From: Streptomyces sp. B1I3
GTDB taxonomy: Bacteria > Actinomycetota > Actinomycetes > Streptomycetales > Streptomycetaceae
Assembly (NCBI RefSeq): GCF_030816615.1
Contig: NZ_JAUSYD010000001.1
Span: 7,455,593-7,519,592, forward strand
Length of the DNA: 64,000 nucleotides
Direction of reading: 5' to 3'
How positions within the stretch are numbered: the stretch's first letter is position 1; each line of letters opens with the position of its first letter. A model generated the notes under the pieces. The model worked only from the letters and a program-made list of their open reading frames with translations. It did not search any database and had not been told where the DNA came from. Made by a program: the position numbers and the translations under genes. Of this stretch, positions 26,690 to 35,664 are shown in pieces.

Positions 26690-27397
26690 ATGCCCGCCGA
26701 CCAGCTCCCGGTCCTCGTCTTCGACGTCAACGAGACACTCAGCGACCTCACGCCGCTTCGCGGCTGCTTCGAGGACATCTGTGCGCCCGGGCATCTGCTG
26801 GCGACCTTGTTCGCCGGGGTCCTGCGGGACGGCTTCGCCCTGACCGCAGCCGGCGCGTACGTGGACTTTACGGACGTCGCACGCGACGGAGTACGGGCAG
26901 TGCTGTCAGGGCTGGAGGGCTGGGCGGGCGACGGCGAGGCCGCAGCGCGACACATCCTGGACGGCTTTGCCGATCTGGACGTACACCCCGATGTGCCGGA
27001 CGGCATCAGGAGGTTGAGCGAGGCGGGGTACCGGCTGACGGCGATGACCAACGGCAGCGTCGCCCTGACCGAGCGGCTGCTGGACAAGGCTGGCGTGCTG
27101 GACCGCTTCGAGTCCCTCTCCGACGTGAGCGGCCCACGCTGCTGGAAACCGGCCCAGGCCGCCTACCAGTACGCCGTCGAGCGGGTCGGCGTACGGCCAG
27201 ACCAGGCACTGATGGTCGCCGTGCATCCCTGGGACATCGACGGGGCACAGCGAGCCGGACTGGAAGGCGCGTGGCTGCGGCGCGGGGCCTCCGCGTACCC
27301 GCAGACGATGACCCCTCCCAGGCACGTTGCGCGAGAGCTGCAGGAGCTTGCAGATGTGCTGGCCTCCGGTCGACGGGCCGCCGCACCAACCAAGTAA
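26690..27397 (+). CDS. HAD superfamily hydrolase (haloacid dehalogenase type II-like), 235 aa
   Basis: ATG 26690 follows GAGGAGG. Motif I is VFDVNETL (with Asp nucleophile), motif II MTNGS, motif III the Lys in CWKPAQAAYQYA, and motif IV VAVHPWDIDGAQRAG. The DVNETL form is typical of Streptomyces type-II haloacid dehalogenase annotations, enzymes that hydrolyse 2-haloacids or small phosphoesters. It lies 46 bases behind the NB-ARC gene and may be read with it. A strong bidirectional terminator stands downstream at 27623-27667. Substrate not predictable. Confidence 0.9.
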   Translation: MPADQLPVLVFDVNETLSDLTPLRGCFEDICAPGHLLATLFAGVLRDGFALTAAGAYVDFTDVARDGVRAVLSGLEGWAGDGEAAARHILDGFADLDVHPDVPDGIRRLSEAGYRLTAMTNGSVALTERLLDKAGVLDRFESLSDVSGPRCWKPAQAAYQYAVERVGVRPDQALMVAVHPWDIDGAQRAGLEGAWLRRGASAYPQTMTPPRHVARELQELADVLASGRRAAAPTK

Positions 27398-27622
27398 AGC
27401 CAGCTGGTGCCGAAGGATCGGTTCAAGCTCATTTGCGGATGGACAACGGACAGCCCACAAACCCTGTCCATAACTTGGGCTCGCTGGCCCGCCCGGGCGC
27501 AGAGCAGGATCAGGCTCGGGGGATGGCCAGCATCGGCTCCGGCAGCGTCCACGTCACGCGCCATGCCTTCCCCCCAGGTCATCGGCCGCCCGGGTGACTT
27601 GCATGGCCGGACCGGCCTTGGT

Positions 27623-27667
27623 CGGCAGCATGGTCGGGCGCGAGGGGAACTCCCGACCATGCTGCCG
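27623..27667. terminator. Bidirectional hairpin terminator
   Basis: The arms CGGCAGCATGGTCGGG and CCCGACCATGCTGCCG pair perfectly over 16 bases with a 13-base loop. It lies between the convergent HAD gene and the DUF6207 gene. No T tract, as is common in Streptomyces. Confidence 0.8.
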
Positions 27668-27687
27668 CTGACGGCATTCACGGCTGG

Positions 27688-27936
27688 TCAGTCGGTCACC
27701 GGGTCAGGCTTGCCCTCCGCCTGGTGCTCCGAGTCGGGTCCCTGGCGCAGGTCCAGGAAGCAGCGCAGCCGTACGCCGGGTTCGCCGGGCTCGCGCGTCG
27801 TACGGTCCGCCGGCGCGATTCCCCAGCGGGCGGCGAGCAACTCCTGGACCGCGAACGCGGTCTCATCATCGGCGGCCGCGACCTCCACCACGGCCAGACC
27901 CGGCCTTGCCACATGCGCGTCATTGATCTGCCTCAT
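27688..27936 (-). CDS. DUF6207 family protein, 82 aa
   Basis: ATG 27936 begins MRQINDAHVARPGLAVVEV. AADDETAFAVQELLAARW and the invariant TTREPGEPGVRLRCFLDLRQ follow, which I know as DUF6207, a small Streptomyces protein of unknown role. The last 20 residues are a charged tail. The frame extends upstream through the dispersed repeat without a better start. It converges on the HAD gene across the terminator. Confidence 0.8.
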   Translation of the reverse strand: MRQINDAHVARPGLAVVEVAAADDETAFAVQELLAARWGIAPADRTTREPGEPGVRLRCFLDLRQGPDSEHQAEGKPDPVTD

Positions 27937-28507
27937 GCCTGGCACTACGCGACAGCGAGCCCGAAGGATCTGCGATCCGGCGGGCTTCACCCGACCGAGA
28001 AGGCCACAGGGCTGCGTTGCTCGAGCCTTGACAGCATCCTGGAATTCGCCCAGGTCACCACGGGCGTACGAGCGTGGTCGGGGTGCTGACATTGCGGCCG
28101 CTTTTGCCCATGTCCCTGTCCCTGGCTGGAGTTGAGGAGAGGGAGGGCGGGATGGGCGGCGCGGACGCAGCCGGGGATCGGGGCGCGCTCAGCCGGGTTG
28201 CGCGTCGGCCGGGCCGCCGCGCCGCGCCGCCGTCAGTGCGGCGGCGACGTCAGGCGGGCGACGTCGGCGGGGTTCCTCGTTCTGCCGTACGGCGCACATG
28301 AGCGGTGCTCGTTGAACGGGCATGACCACCACGCTCTTGGCGCCCCTCTGCCGCCACGCCCCTGAACGAGGCCAGAGCTGCCAGCCGTACTGCGGCTTCG
28401 ACGACGGCCGTGCGTCTCGCCAGGAGCGGGCAAGTCGCGGCGCCGCCGTACGGGAGGGAACACCCCGACCCCGGCTGTACGCCGGTGCCAGGCCATAGAC
28501 AGATCTC
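27937..28507. other. Gap holding repeat copy B and no clear gene
   Basis: Apart from the dispersed repeat at 28028-28265 I see no protein with family-like content. The long plus-strand frame across this gap is antisense to DUF6207 and composition-driven. Confidence 0.5.
28028..28265 (-). repeat. Dispersed repeat, copy B, ending in a ligase tail
   Basis: Second copy of the segment at 14988-15240, in the same orientation. Its right end keeps the last dozen codons of a ligase-like frame on the minus strand (28233-28274: PADVARLTSPPH then stop). A third ligase 3' end was therefore here before the rest was lost. Confidence 0.75.
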
Positions 28508-28975
28508 ATGAAACGCAGCAGAGAAGAGACCGCACCCCAGGATCTGCCGGGCGACCTGTGGCACGCCCTGGCCGAACTCCAGCACACCCACCCCGACCCC
28601 GTAGGCCGCGTCGGGCCGCTCGCCCGCCCGGCCGGGCTGCTGACCTTCACCGCGGCCGCCGACACCATCCTCGCGGCCCGCATACAGCTGACCGGCGCGG
28701 AGACGATGCACCAAGTGAACGAGACGCTCCGTGCGATGACCGGCAACCTCCCCCAAGCCCACTTCACCGGCCCCGGCGTCGCCCTGGAGGTCACGCTCAG
28801 CAGACGGCAGGAGCTCCCGATCCACGCGGCACACACCGCCGGACTCACCCAGCTCTTCCGGGACGCCACCTACACCATCGGCGACCGCAGTACGCCCGGA
28901 GGCGGCTACTGCTTCCACTGCGACGGGAGCGGGCACGCCCGCTCCCTGTGGGAGCCGGTGCCAGGGCAAGCCTGA
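28508..28975 (+). CDS. Hypothetical protein, 155 aa
   Basis: ATG 28508 opens a frame with G/C-rich wobble bases and no strong ribosome site. The product has a helical middle (TFTAAADTILAARIQLTGAE) and ends in GGGYCFHCDGSGHARSLW, a single CxxC that could bind zinc. No signal peptide. I do not recognise the family. A perfect 12-bp hairpin lies 28 bases after the stop, which supports real transcription of this gene. Confidence 0.55.
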   Translation: MKRSREETAPQDLPGDLWHALAELQHTHPDPVGRVGPLARPAGLLTFTAAADTILAARIQLTGAETMHQVNETLRAMTGNLPQAHFTGPGVALEVTLSRRQELPIHAAHTAGLTQLFRDATYTIGDRSTPGGGYCFHCDGSGHARSLWEPVPGQA

Positions 28976-29002
28976 GCGGCTGGGCAAGCCCAAGGGGAGC
29001 CT

Positions 29003-29032
29003 GGGCAAGCCGCCCCGAACGGCGGCTTGCCC
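29003..29032. terminator. Hairpin terminator after the 155-aa gene
   Basis: GGGCAAGCCGCC and GGCGGCTTGCCC form a perfect 12-bp stem with loop CCGAAC. No T tract. Confidence 0.75.
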
Positions 29033-29541
29033 ACCCCACCCCCGGCGCGCTGAGGTGGTGGCCGCGTGGCCGGACGTTCCGGCCGGGCGCGCGAGGGAGG
29101 CACCGGTGAGTGCCTGTTTCTGAACCCAGAAGCCGCAGGCCAACCCGCCAGTGTCCGAAACGCGAAGTTCGCCGAAGCGTTCGCAGAGCGGTCACCGTGA
29201 CCGTTCGGCGAACGGAACTGCTGGGGCGAGTAGGACGGGCGGGGTGTTGTCCATGAAGAACAAGCCCCCGGGGCCGGCGAGGTGGTCGGCGGACCGACCT
29301 GCCTTGATCGTTCTCAAGGTGGTGGCCACCACCTTGACCCAGAACCCACCTTGGAATCAGGCTACCGAAGCCGCCCACTCCGGGGTGTCGGCGGTCAGTA
29401 GGAATTCCCCAGCGGCGGCCACTTGGCGGGGAGCTTTCTGGCCGCCGGTGGTCACTCTGCGTTCTCGGATGGTTCGTCGTTCTTGATCGGTCCCGGCGGC
29501 AGCTAGGGCCTGGCTCCGGTGGCACCTGGATGGGGTTGTTG
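29033..29541. other. About 500 bases without a recognisable gene
   Basis: Short frames only. A 21-base piece at 29107-29127 repeats in inverted form at 30613-30633 with two mismatches, so this may be debris of an older insertion. Nothing else is evident. Confidence 0.45.
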
Positions 29542-29562
29542 CACATGCCGTAGCGGCATGTG
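29542..29562. promoter_or_regulatory. MerR-type operator palindrome
   Basis: CACATGCCG and CGGCATGTG are a perfect 9-bp dyad around TAG, 41 bases before the merR ATG at 29603. MerR proteins bind such dyads between promoter elements, so autoregulation is likely. Confidence 0.65.
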
Positions 29563-29602
29563 GTGGGGTCGGGGCACCACAGCACGAAAGGCTCTGTCTG
29601 CG

Positions 29603-30493
29603 ATGTACCCCTCCCTCACGCCTCCCCGGCAGGTCAAGATCGGTGATGCCGCTGCGTTCGCCGGGATCACCCCACGCGCCATCCGCCACTACCACGAGAT
29701 CGGTCTGCTGCCGGAGCCCGAGCGCGGCGGGGACGGCCGCCGCCGCTACGGCTATGACGACATGACCCGCCTGCTGTGGATCCGCAAGATGGCTGATGCC
29801 GGTATCAGCCTGGACGACATGCGGGCCGCCTTCGGCGAAGCCCGGGACGAAGCTGGAGACGAAGCCCTGGACCAAGCCCCGGATATCGAGTCGGTCCTGA
29901 GCAAGCTGGAAAAAACCTTGGCGGCGCAGGAGGCCGCCATCAAACGTCGGCGCGCGGCTGTCCAGCGCCTGCAGGTGGTGGGCAGCCCGCTGGGGCTGCT
30001 CTCCGAACTGGTCACGGACCGGCTCAGCCACCTGCCCCCGGGCGCGTTGCGCCCCTCCGATCTGGACGCCCTGCTGGTCACGGAACGGATCTTCGGGCCG
30101 CTGGGCGCCGCCATCCAGGCCAGCGCGTTCATCGTGCTGGCCACCCAACCCGACCTGCGGGCCGAGGATGACCGTCTTGAGGCGGCCGAGGCCGCCCTCG
30201 ACGACGGCGTCGAACCCGACGACCCGCGCGTCGAAGAGCTCGCCGTACAGCGATGCACTCAACAAATGGCCCTGAATCAGGCCATCGAGGCAGCTGGTCT
30301 CGACGCGGCCGAGGAGAAGATCTTCGAGACCTACGACGCCGACCTGAAAGGGGAGGAGGGCACAGAGATGAGTGCCGCCACAGCGATCACCAAGATGTCA
30401 TACGACTTCTCTCCTGCCCGGATGCGCTGCATGGAACTCGCCGGACGGCTCTTCGGCGAGGCCCTTGCCAACGCCCACTCCGCGGACAGCTGA
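29603..30493 (+). CDS. MerR family regulator, 296 aa
   Basis: ATG 29603 was chosen because the MerR domain starts directly behind it: VKIGDAAAFAGITPRAIRHY, HEIGLLPEPERGGDGRRRYG, then RKMADAGISLDDM. A charged coiled-coil (SVLSKLEKTLAAQEAAIKRR) follows. A 170-residue helical effector part has no metal-binding Cys pair, so it belongs to the drug- or stress-sensing side of the family rather than the metal sensors. It is longer than most MerR proteins. The palindrome at 29542-29562 suggests it controls itself. No divergent target gene is intact. Confidence 0.88.
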   Translation: MYPSLTPPRQVKIGDAAAFAGITPRAIRHYHEIGLLPEPERGGDGRRRYGYDDMTRLLWIRKMADAGISLDDMRAAFGEARDEAGDEALDQAPDIESVLSKLEKTLAAQEAAIKRRRAAVQRLQVVGSPLGLLSELVTDRLSHLPPGALRPSDLDALLVTERIFGPLGAAIQASAFIVLATQPDLRAEDDRLEAAEAALDDGVEPDDPRVEELAVQRCTQQMALNQAIEAAGLDAAEEKIFETYDADLKGEEGTEMSAATAITKMSYDFSPARMRCMELAGRLFGEALANAHSADS

Positions 30494-30635
30494 TCGCCTG
30501 TGCCTGGCACTGACGTGGCCCGACAACCGGTCGCGTCAGACGTCGGGCCGGGCCGTAACCAAGAGTGACATCACAACTGGCCGTACGTGGGGATTCCGAA
30601 CTGGCCGCTGACCCGGGGTTCAGAAGCAGGCACTG

Positions 30636-31763
30636 AGAGGTCGTTTTCGTCCGATGTTTCATCCCGGGATGGCCTGTTCTGTGGTTTTCTTCGGGTCGCG
30701 CCAGGAGATGGTGTTCTCGCTGGTGAGGCGGCGGGCCATGAGGTCGGTCATAGCGATATGGATGACGGCTTCGGAGCGGGTGGGCAGGGTTTCGTAGTCG
30801 CGGGCCAGGCGGCGGTGGAGCATGAGCCAGCCGTAGGTCCTCTCGACTGCCCAGCGTTTCGGGATCGGGGCGAATCCTCTGGTCCCGGGCTTGCGGGCGG
30901 TGATCTCCATGTCGATGCCGAGGGCGGCGGCATGCTCGGCGAGGTGCTGGCGGTAGCCGCCGTCGACCCAGGCCTTGCGGATTCCGGGGTGGTCGGCGGC
31001 GACCTGGTCGATGAGCCGGGTGGCGGCGACGGAGTCCTGCACGCTGGCCGCAGTGACCAGCACCGCCAGGAGAAGACCGAGTGTGTCGGTGATGATGCTC
31101 CGCTTCCGGCCGACGATCTTCTTGCTGGCGTCGATGCCCTGACCCGAGGCGTGAACGCTGGTGGAGCTCTTGACGCTCTGGGCGTCGATCACGCAGGCCG
31201 AAGGCTCGGCATCGCGTCCCTCCTTCTCCCGCAGGAGCTGCCTGAGCAGACCGTTGAGCTGGGCGAACACGCCCTCGTCGGCCCATTTGGCGAAGTAGCC
31301 GTAGACGGTGTTCCAGTGCGGGAAGTCGTGCGGGAGGTACCGCCACTGAACCCCGGTCCGGTCCACATACAAGATCGCGTCCATGATGTCGCGCAGGTCA
31401 TGCTCGGGCGGCCGGCCGAAGTCCAGAGCCCGGCTCCGGCGCTCGAGACGCCAGGCCGCAAGGACCGGCTCGATCAACTCCCAGCGGGCATCGGACAGAT
31501 CACTCGGATACCGACGTCGCTTAGCCATGCTTCCGGCGTACCGCGCTGAACCGAGTGCGCCCAGGCGCACAACGATGACGGCAGAAGCACACGACCGCAA
31601 AGACCGAACATCCTGGGATGAGACAGGCACGAGCAACTTCTCGCCTCATGCGTCACCCCTCAGGCACCATCGATCGCTGCCACACCTGCCGCCCCTCCAG
31701 CACCACGACCCGACCATCCATGAATCCACTAATAAGCATGCAGTGCAGATGAAAACGACCTCT
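30636..31763 (-). mobile_element. IS5-family insertion sequence with recognisable ends
   Basis: The ends read AGAGGTCGTTTTCGTC at 30636-30651 and, inverted, GATGAAAACGACCTCT at 31748-31763, with one mismatch. They enclose the minus-strand transposase at 30659-31528. No target duplication was recognised. Confidence 0.7.
30659..31528 (-). CDS. IS5-family transposase, 289 aa, intact
   Basis: ATG 31528 starts MAKRRRYPSDLSDARWELIE; the longer frame upstream is spurious. The N-terminal domain (WRYLPHDFPHWNTVYGYFAK) is followed by the DDE core: CVIDAQSVKSS, RKRSIITDTLGLLLAVLVT, KAWVDGGYRQ and WAVERTYGWLMLHRRLARDYE. No frameshift. It is about two-thirds similar by eye to the next transposase at 31982, which points the opposite way. 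Confidence 0.92.
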   Translation of the reverse strand: MAKRRRYPSDLSDARWELIEPVLAAWRLERRSRALDFGRPPEHDLRDIMDAILYVDRTGVQWRYLPHDFPHWNTVYGYFAKWADEGVFAQLNGLLRQLLREKEGRDAEPSACVIDAQSVKSSTSVHASGQGIDASKKIVGRKRSIITDTLGLLLAVLVTAASVQDSVAATRLIDQVAADHPGIRKAWVDGGYRQHLAEHAAALGIDMEITARKPGTRGFAPIPKRWAVERTYGWLMLHRRLARDYETLPTRSEAVIHIAMTDLMARRLTSENTISWRDPKKTTEQAIPG

Positions 31764-31981
31764 GAAAGAGCGTTTTATCCCGCCCAGGGTGCTTCATTAC
31801 AGTTCAGGTGGCGGACCGGTTCGGGTCTACTGGGGCAGTAGACGTCTCTTGTGGCGGGTGAGGCAGATGACGGCCTTCGGGGGTCTGTTCGGTCCCTTCG
31901 CTCCTGTCTGATCCCAACACGCCCCCGGTCACGCCGGTTTGCGCCCTGTAGCGGGACGGCGGCCATCGGTATTACAGAAAC

Positions 31982-32824
31982 ATGTCTCGTCGACAGCGAC
32001 CGTATCCGAGCGACCTGTCCGATGCCCGTTGGGAACTGCTGGAACCAACTCTGACGGCCTGGCGAGCCGAACGGAGAGGGAAGGGCCTGGACATTGGCCG
32101 GCCGCCTGAACACGATCTGCGCCGGATCATGGATGCCATCCTCTACGTCGAGCGGACCGGGATCCCCTGGCGGTATCTGCCGCACGACTTCGCTCCGTGG
32201 GAAACCGTCTACGGGTACTTCGCCGCCTGGCAGAAGGACGAGGTCTTCGACCAGCTCAATGGTCTCCTGCGGCGCCTGGTCCGAAAGGCCGAAGGCCGCG
32301 ATGTCGAGCCCAGCGCCTGCGTCCTCGACGCCCAGAGCATCAAAACCTCGGCCAATGTGCCCGCGGCCGGCCAGGGCATCGACGCGGGCAAGAAGATCGC
32401 AGGCCGCAAACGCCACATCGGCGTCGACACACTTGGCCTCCTCCTGGCCGTGCTGGTCACCGCCGCCAGCGTCTCCGACAACGCCGGCGGCATCCATCTG
32501 CTCTCGGACATTGCCGCAGGCCACCCCCGCGTCACGAAGGCATGGGCCGACACCGGCTACCGCACCAAAGTCATCGACCACGGCGCCCGCTTGGGCATCG
32601 ATGTCGAAGTCACTCGTCGCGATCCGGGCCAGAAGGGCTTCAAGGTGATTCCGCGGCGCTGGGTGGTCGAGCGGACCTTCGGCTGGCTCATGCATCACCG
32701 CCGCCTGGCCCGCGACTACGAAACTCACCCCCATCGCTCCGAAGCGATGATCCGCCTCGCGATGATCGACCTGATGAGCCGCAGGCTCACCCGAGAGTCG
32801 ACTCCGAACTGGAAGGACTCATAG
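31982..32824 (+). CDS. IS5-family transposase, 280 aa, intact
   Basis: ATG 31982 starts MSRRQRPYPSDLSDARWELL. The DDE core is complete: CVLDAQSIKTS, GRKRHIGVDTLGLLLAVLVT, KAWADTGYRTK and WVVERTFGWLMHHRRLARDYE. The stop at 32822 overlaps the end of the opposite gene at 32819. I could not find matching terminal repeats, so the right end may be lost. It lies head to head with the IS5 copy at 30659-31528. Confidence 0.9.
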   Translation: MSRRQRPYPSDLSDARWELLEPTLTAWRAERRGKGLDIGRPPEHDLRRIMDAILYVERTGIPWRYLPHDFAPWETVYGYFAAWQKDEVFDQLNGLLRRLVRKAEGRDVEPSACVLDAQSIKTSANVPAAGQGIDAGKKIAGRKRHIGVDTLGLLLAVLVTAASVSDNAGGIHLLSDIAAGHPRVTKAWADTGYRTKVIDHGARLGIDVEVTRRDPGQKGFKVIPRRWVVERTFGWLMHHRRLARDYETHPHRSEAMIRLAMIDLMSRRLTRESTPNWKDS

Positions 32825-33217
32825 CCGCCGGGCCACGCTGACCCGTGCATCCTCACTCCTCATCGACCGCGGCCAGCGGCCGTCGACAACACTCGCCGCT
32901 TCCCGGCAGGCGCCGCAGGCATCTTCCCGTTCCGGCAGCCACCAGTAGTCGGACGGTGACATGCCGGCCTCCTGAATGCCGCACAGCGTCTTGTCGAAGA
33001 TGCCGAACGCGTGGGAGACACCAGGGGCAAAGCCATCCGCGACGGCCTTCTCCCAGCGCATCCCCATGGGCAGATACGGCGGTCGCGAAATCTCGAACCA
33101 CTCGCCGCCCACATGGGTGGCCGCATGGCACCAGGAACAGGACCAAATCTCCTCTTCCCAAGCCGTCGGTGGCAGCGGCCACCGCCACATCGCCCGCCCA
33201 CACACATCACACTCCAC
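32819..33217 (-). CDS. Hypothetical zinc-ribbon-like protein, 3' end probably altered by the IS
   Basis: GTG 33217 follows an AGGA site; TTG 33253 is a longer option. The product starts with CDVCGRAMWRW and then WSCSWCHAATHVGG, so two CxxC pairs could bind zinc. EWFEISRPPYLP, SDYWWLPEREDACGACREAA follow. The stop lies within the 3' end of the neighbouring transposase frame, so the original C-terminus may be missing. Family not recognised. Confidence 0.6.
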   Translation of the reverse strand: MECDVCGRAMWRWPLPPTAWEEEIWSCSWCHAATHVGGEWFEISRPPYLPMGMRWEKAVADGFAPGVSHAFGIFDKTLCGIQEAGMSPSDYWWLPEREDACGACREAASVVDGRWPRSMRSEDARVSVARRL

Positions 33218-33572
33218 AGGCGGATCCTCACACGCCAGCAAGGGCCGCCCCAAGCGGCCGGCATCACGCCAGTTATCAAACGCCCCGGCCAGGACAAAAC
33301 GCTCTTTAAGAATCCTGGCGATGGGGCCGGGATCGGGGCCACCATCACCGAAGAGCAGCAGCCTCCCTGGTCTGCGCGGGGGTGGTTACGGCCCAACCGG
33401 CGTCCAGGCATGTTGAGGGCCAAGAGCGCAGCCCGCCAGCCGGCCCCATCACCGGCCCACACCGCGTAGGGCGCTGGCCGCCTCGACGGGCCTGGCGAGT
33501 ATCGGCCGAAGCGGTCCCCAGGCGAGAGGGCCGCCCTAGGATGGGTGTCTCCGTTCCCGCCGGGAGGCTGCT
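33218..33572. other. Gap of about 350 bases
   Basis: Minus-strand frames here look composition-driven and I could not match them to a family. No repeat or hairpin stood out. Confidence 0.4.
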
Positions 33573-34160
33573 GTGTCGCCACACCGTCCCGACTACCCGC
33601 CGAAGACCCCGCCGCCGCCTAAGCGGCCCGTCCAGCCTCTACCGCCGGAGCAGCAGACTGCCCCTGCGCCCGCTCCGGTCACGATCCGCGGCCGGTCTGT
33701 ACGAAACTGGGCTGTCACCCCGAGCAGTGGTGCGGCCTCCCGAGTGGGCCAGGAGGTTGCCACAACACTGCACCAGTGGGGCTACCGGCCGAAGGACGAT
33801 CAGGCACAGCAGGTCGTCGAGCTCCTGCTGCGCTCGGCGGCGCAGGACGGCGGTCGGCGCGTCTCGCTGCACCTGGCCGACGACGAGGACCGGAACCAGG
33901 TGATGCTCCTGGCGCTCAGTCACCGGCAGGACATGCCGCCGAGCGACGACGGCCAAGCGCTCCGGGATGCAGAGCACATGCGTGCCTTGGCCGGGCTCGG
34001 GATTCGCGATGTCGGTATGGAAACCGCTCCGAGCGGGCGCCGCTGGTGGGCAGGGCTCGACCTTCCCCGCCCCAGCCAAACCCTTGAGCTGAGCGAACAG
34101 CGGCCGCGTGCGCTTTCTCGCGGACCCAGGAAGCTGGAAGGCCCTCCGAGCCCGGTGTAG
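33573..34160 (+). CDS. Hypothetical protein with Pro-rich N-terminus, 195 aa
   Basis: GTG 33573 is preceded by GGGAGG with a six-base gap. The first 35 residues are Pro-rich and disordered. The middle (SRVGQEVATTLHQWGY, QAQQVVELLLRSAAQDGGRRVSLHLADDE) recalls the N-terminal helix and strand of Streptomyces anti-sigma-factor-like ATP-binding proteins. The nucleotide motifs are not evident. The function is open; a degenerate regulator is one option. Confidence 0.6.
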   Translation: MSPHRPDYPPKTPPPPKRPVQPLPPEQQTAPAPAPVTIRGRSVRNWAVTPSSGAASRVGQEVATTLHQWGYRPKDDQAQQVVELLLRSAAQDGGRRVSLHLADDEDRNQVMLLALSHRQDMPPSDDGQALRDAEHMRALAGLGIRDVGMETAPSGRRWWAGLDLPRPSQTLELSEQRPRALSRGPRKLEGPPSPV

Positions 34161-34464
34161 CTCTCCCGCACCGTCCGGCGCCCTACTCCCTCTGCGCCGT
34201 ACGGTGGGACCTCTCTCAAGCCGTGAGGCATTGCAGGTCAGAGGGTTGCTCAAGGATCTTTAGCCTGCAATCCAACTGAGGCGGCACAGCCCACCGGCCC
34301 AGACGCACCACAGTCGGGCTCCCTACGTGCGGCCAGCCTCGCTGTGCACCGCAGTAGCGAGGCACGTGGCGGCCAGTACCTCAGCGTTCCTCGGCACCGG
34401 ACTACGGGGTGTGCGTGAACTCCGCCCACTCGGGGAGCTGCGTGGGTGCACCGAGGGCGGCCTC
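34161..34464. other. Gap of about 300 bases
   Basis: No gene recognised. The right part may already belong to the helicase fragment in a lost frame. Confidence 0.4.
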
Positions 34465-34950
34465 GGCAAGGACCCGGAGCGCGCGGCGACGCGTGCGGCC
34501 CAGCTGACCGCGATCGATCCGGACTGGGACTGCCCGTGGCCGCTCGACTGGCAGCGCCACTACCGCGTCCTCGCCGACCTGGTCGACGCCGACGGCATCC
34601 TGCCCTACATCGCGCCGGGCGTCATCTTCGAAGGCGACGACATCGGCAGATGGCTCCAGCGGCAGAAGAACCCGGGCACCTGGACACAGCTCCTACCCGA
34701 ACAACAGCAGCGGCTGTCGAAGCCGGGCGTACACCCCGCTCGGGCATCCTCTCCCGCCCCGGCGACCGCGCGTGCGACCAAGGGCCCGAGCAAGGCGCAG
34801 CAGGCGTTCCAGCGCGGCCTGGCGGCCCTGGCGCAGTGGGTGGAGCGGGAAGGCGCGGACCGGCCCGTGCCGAGGGGGCACGGCGAAGAGATCGCGGTCG
34901 ACGGCGAGGCGGAGCCGGTGACTGTGAAGCTGGGCGTATGGATTTCGCAG
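34465..34950 (+). pseudogene. Helicase-associated-domain fragment of a large accessory helicase
   Basis: One frame reads WPLDWQRHYRVLADLVDADG, FEGDDIGRWLQRQ, WTQLLPEQQQRLSKPGVHP and LAALAQWVEREG, ending in KLGVWIS. These are helicase-associated (HA) domains, as in the damaged helicase at 61581-64000. The helicase motor is missing upstream. The 3' side is cut at about 34950, where an IS701-type transposase fragment begins on the other strand. Not functional. Confidence 0.7.
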
Positions 34951-35457
34951 GCCAGCCGCCCGGCAGCGGTCCGGATCCGCAGTCCAAGAGCGCGGAATGT
35001 ACAGCTCACGGTCCACCGCCGCGTGCCCGCGGCGGCCTGCATAGACAAGGTAGACCGCGGCCTGCGCGTTTTCGATCCTGCCGGCAGTGCCGGTGTACTG
35101 GCGCTGGACACCGACGGTGTGCACGCCCTTCTTCACGTCCCCGGTCTCGTCGACCACCAGCACCGCATCCTCATCGTGCAGATGTTGCAGCACGTACTCA
35201 CGCACGTCATCACGCACACGATCGGCATCCCACCTGGCCCGGCCGAGCAAGTGCTGCATGCCGTCCGGACTCGCCTCCCCGGCCCACTCGGCGATCGACC
35301 AGCAGTTCTTGCGCGGCAGGCCCGACAGCAGTCCCAGCACCAAGTCCTGTACGCGGCGCCGGGGTTCAACCCGCGCGAACCGGCCCGCTATCTGGCCCAT
35401 CAGGGCCTCGAACGCCTCCTGCCAGCAGGCAGGGTCCACGCTGCAGCTCGCGGCCAC
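34951..35457 (-). pseudogene. IS701-family transposase, N-terminal fragment
   Basis: The minus strand reads FARVEPRRRVQDLVLGLLSG, GMQHLLGRARWDADRVRDD, VLVVDETGDVKKGVHTVGVQ and HAAVDRELYIPRSWTADPDR. This covers the first third of an IS701 transposase with the first catalytic Asp. It breaks off at the helicase fragment. The full-length relative at 36492-37721 shows what is missing. The start (GTG 35457 or 35481) is uncertain. Confidence 0.8.
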
Positions 35458-35664
35458 CGCATTACCTTGAAGAGTCCACACACCTCATCAAGGTCACGCG
35501 GTGGCTGTCCTGTTCCCGCGGCGAATGACGAGATTACGGAGTCCTGCTGGCACTGAGGCCCTGGAGTCCATGGATCCCGAGCCGAAGATCGCCGGACACA
35601 GGCAATGCGCAGAGGCCCGCCGCGCATGCATGCTGATGTCTGCCAACAGAAACGGGGGGCGTCA

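Noticed and set aside
27407..28135. Plus-strand frame of 242 codons
   Set aside because: Runs across a strong terminator and antisense to DUF6207; no family content.
34161..34464. tRNA or small RNA in the gap
   Set aside because: I looked for cloverleaf pairing and a CCA-type end and found none here or elsewhere in the window.
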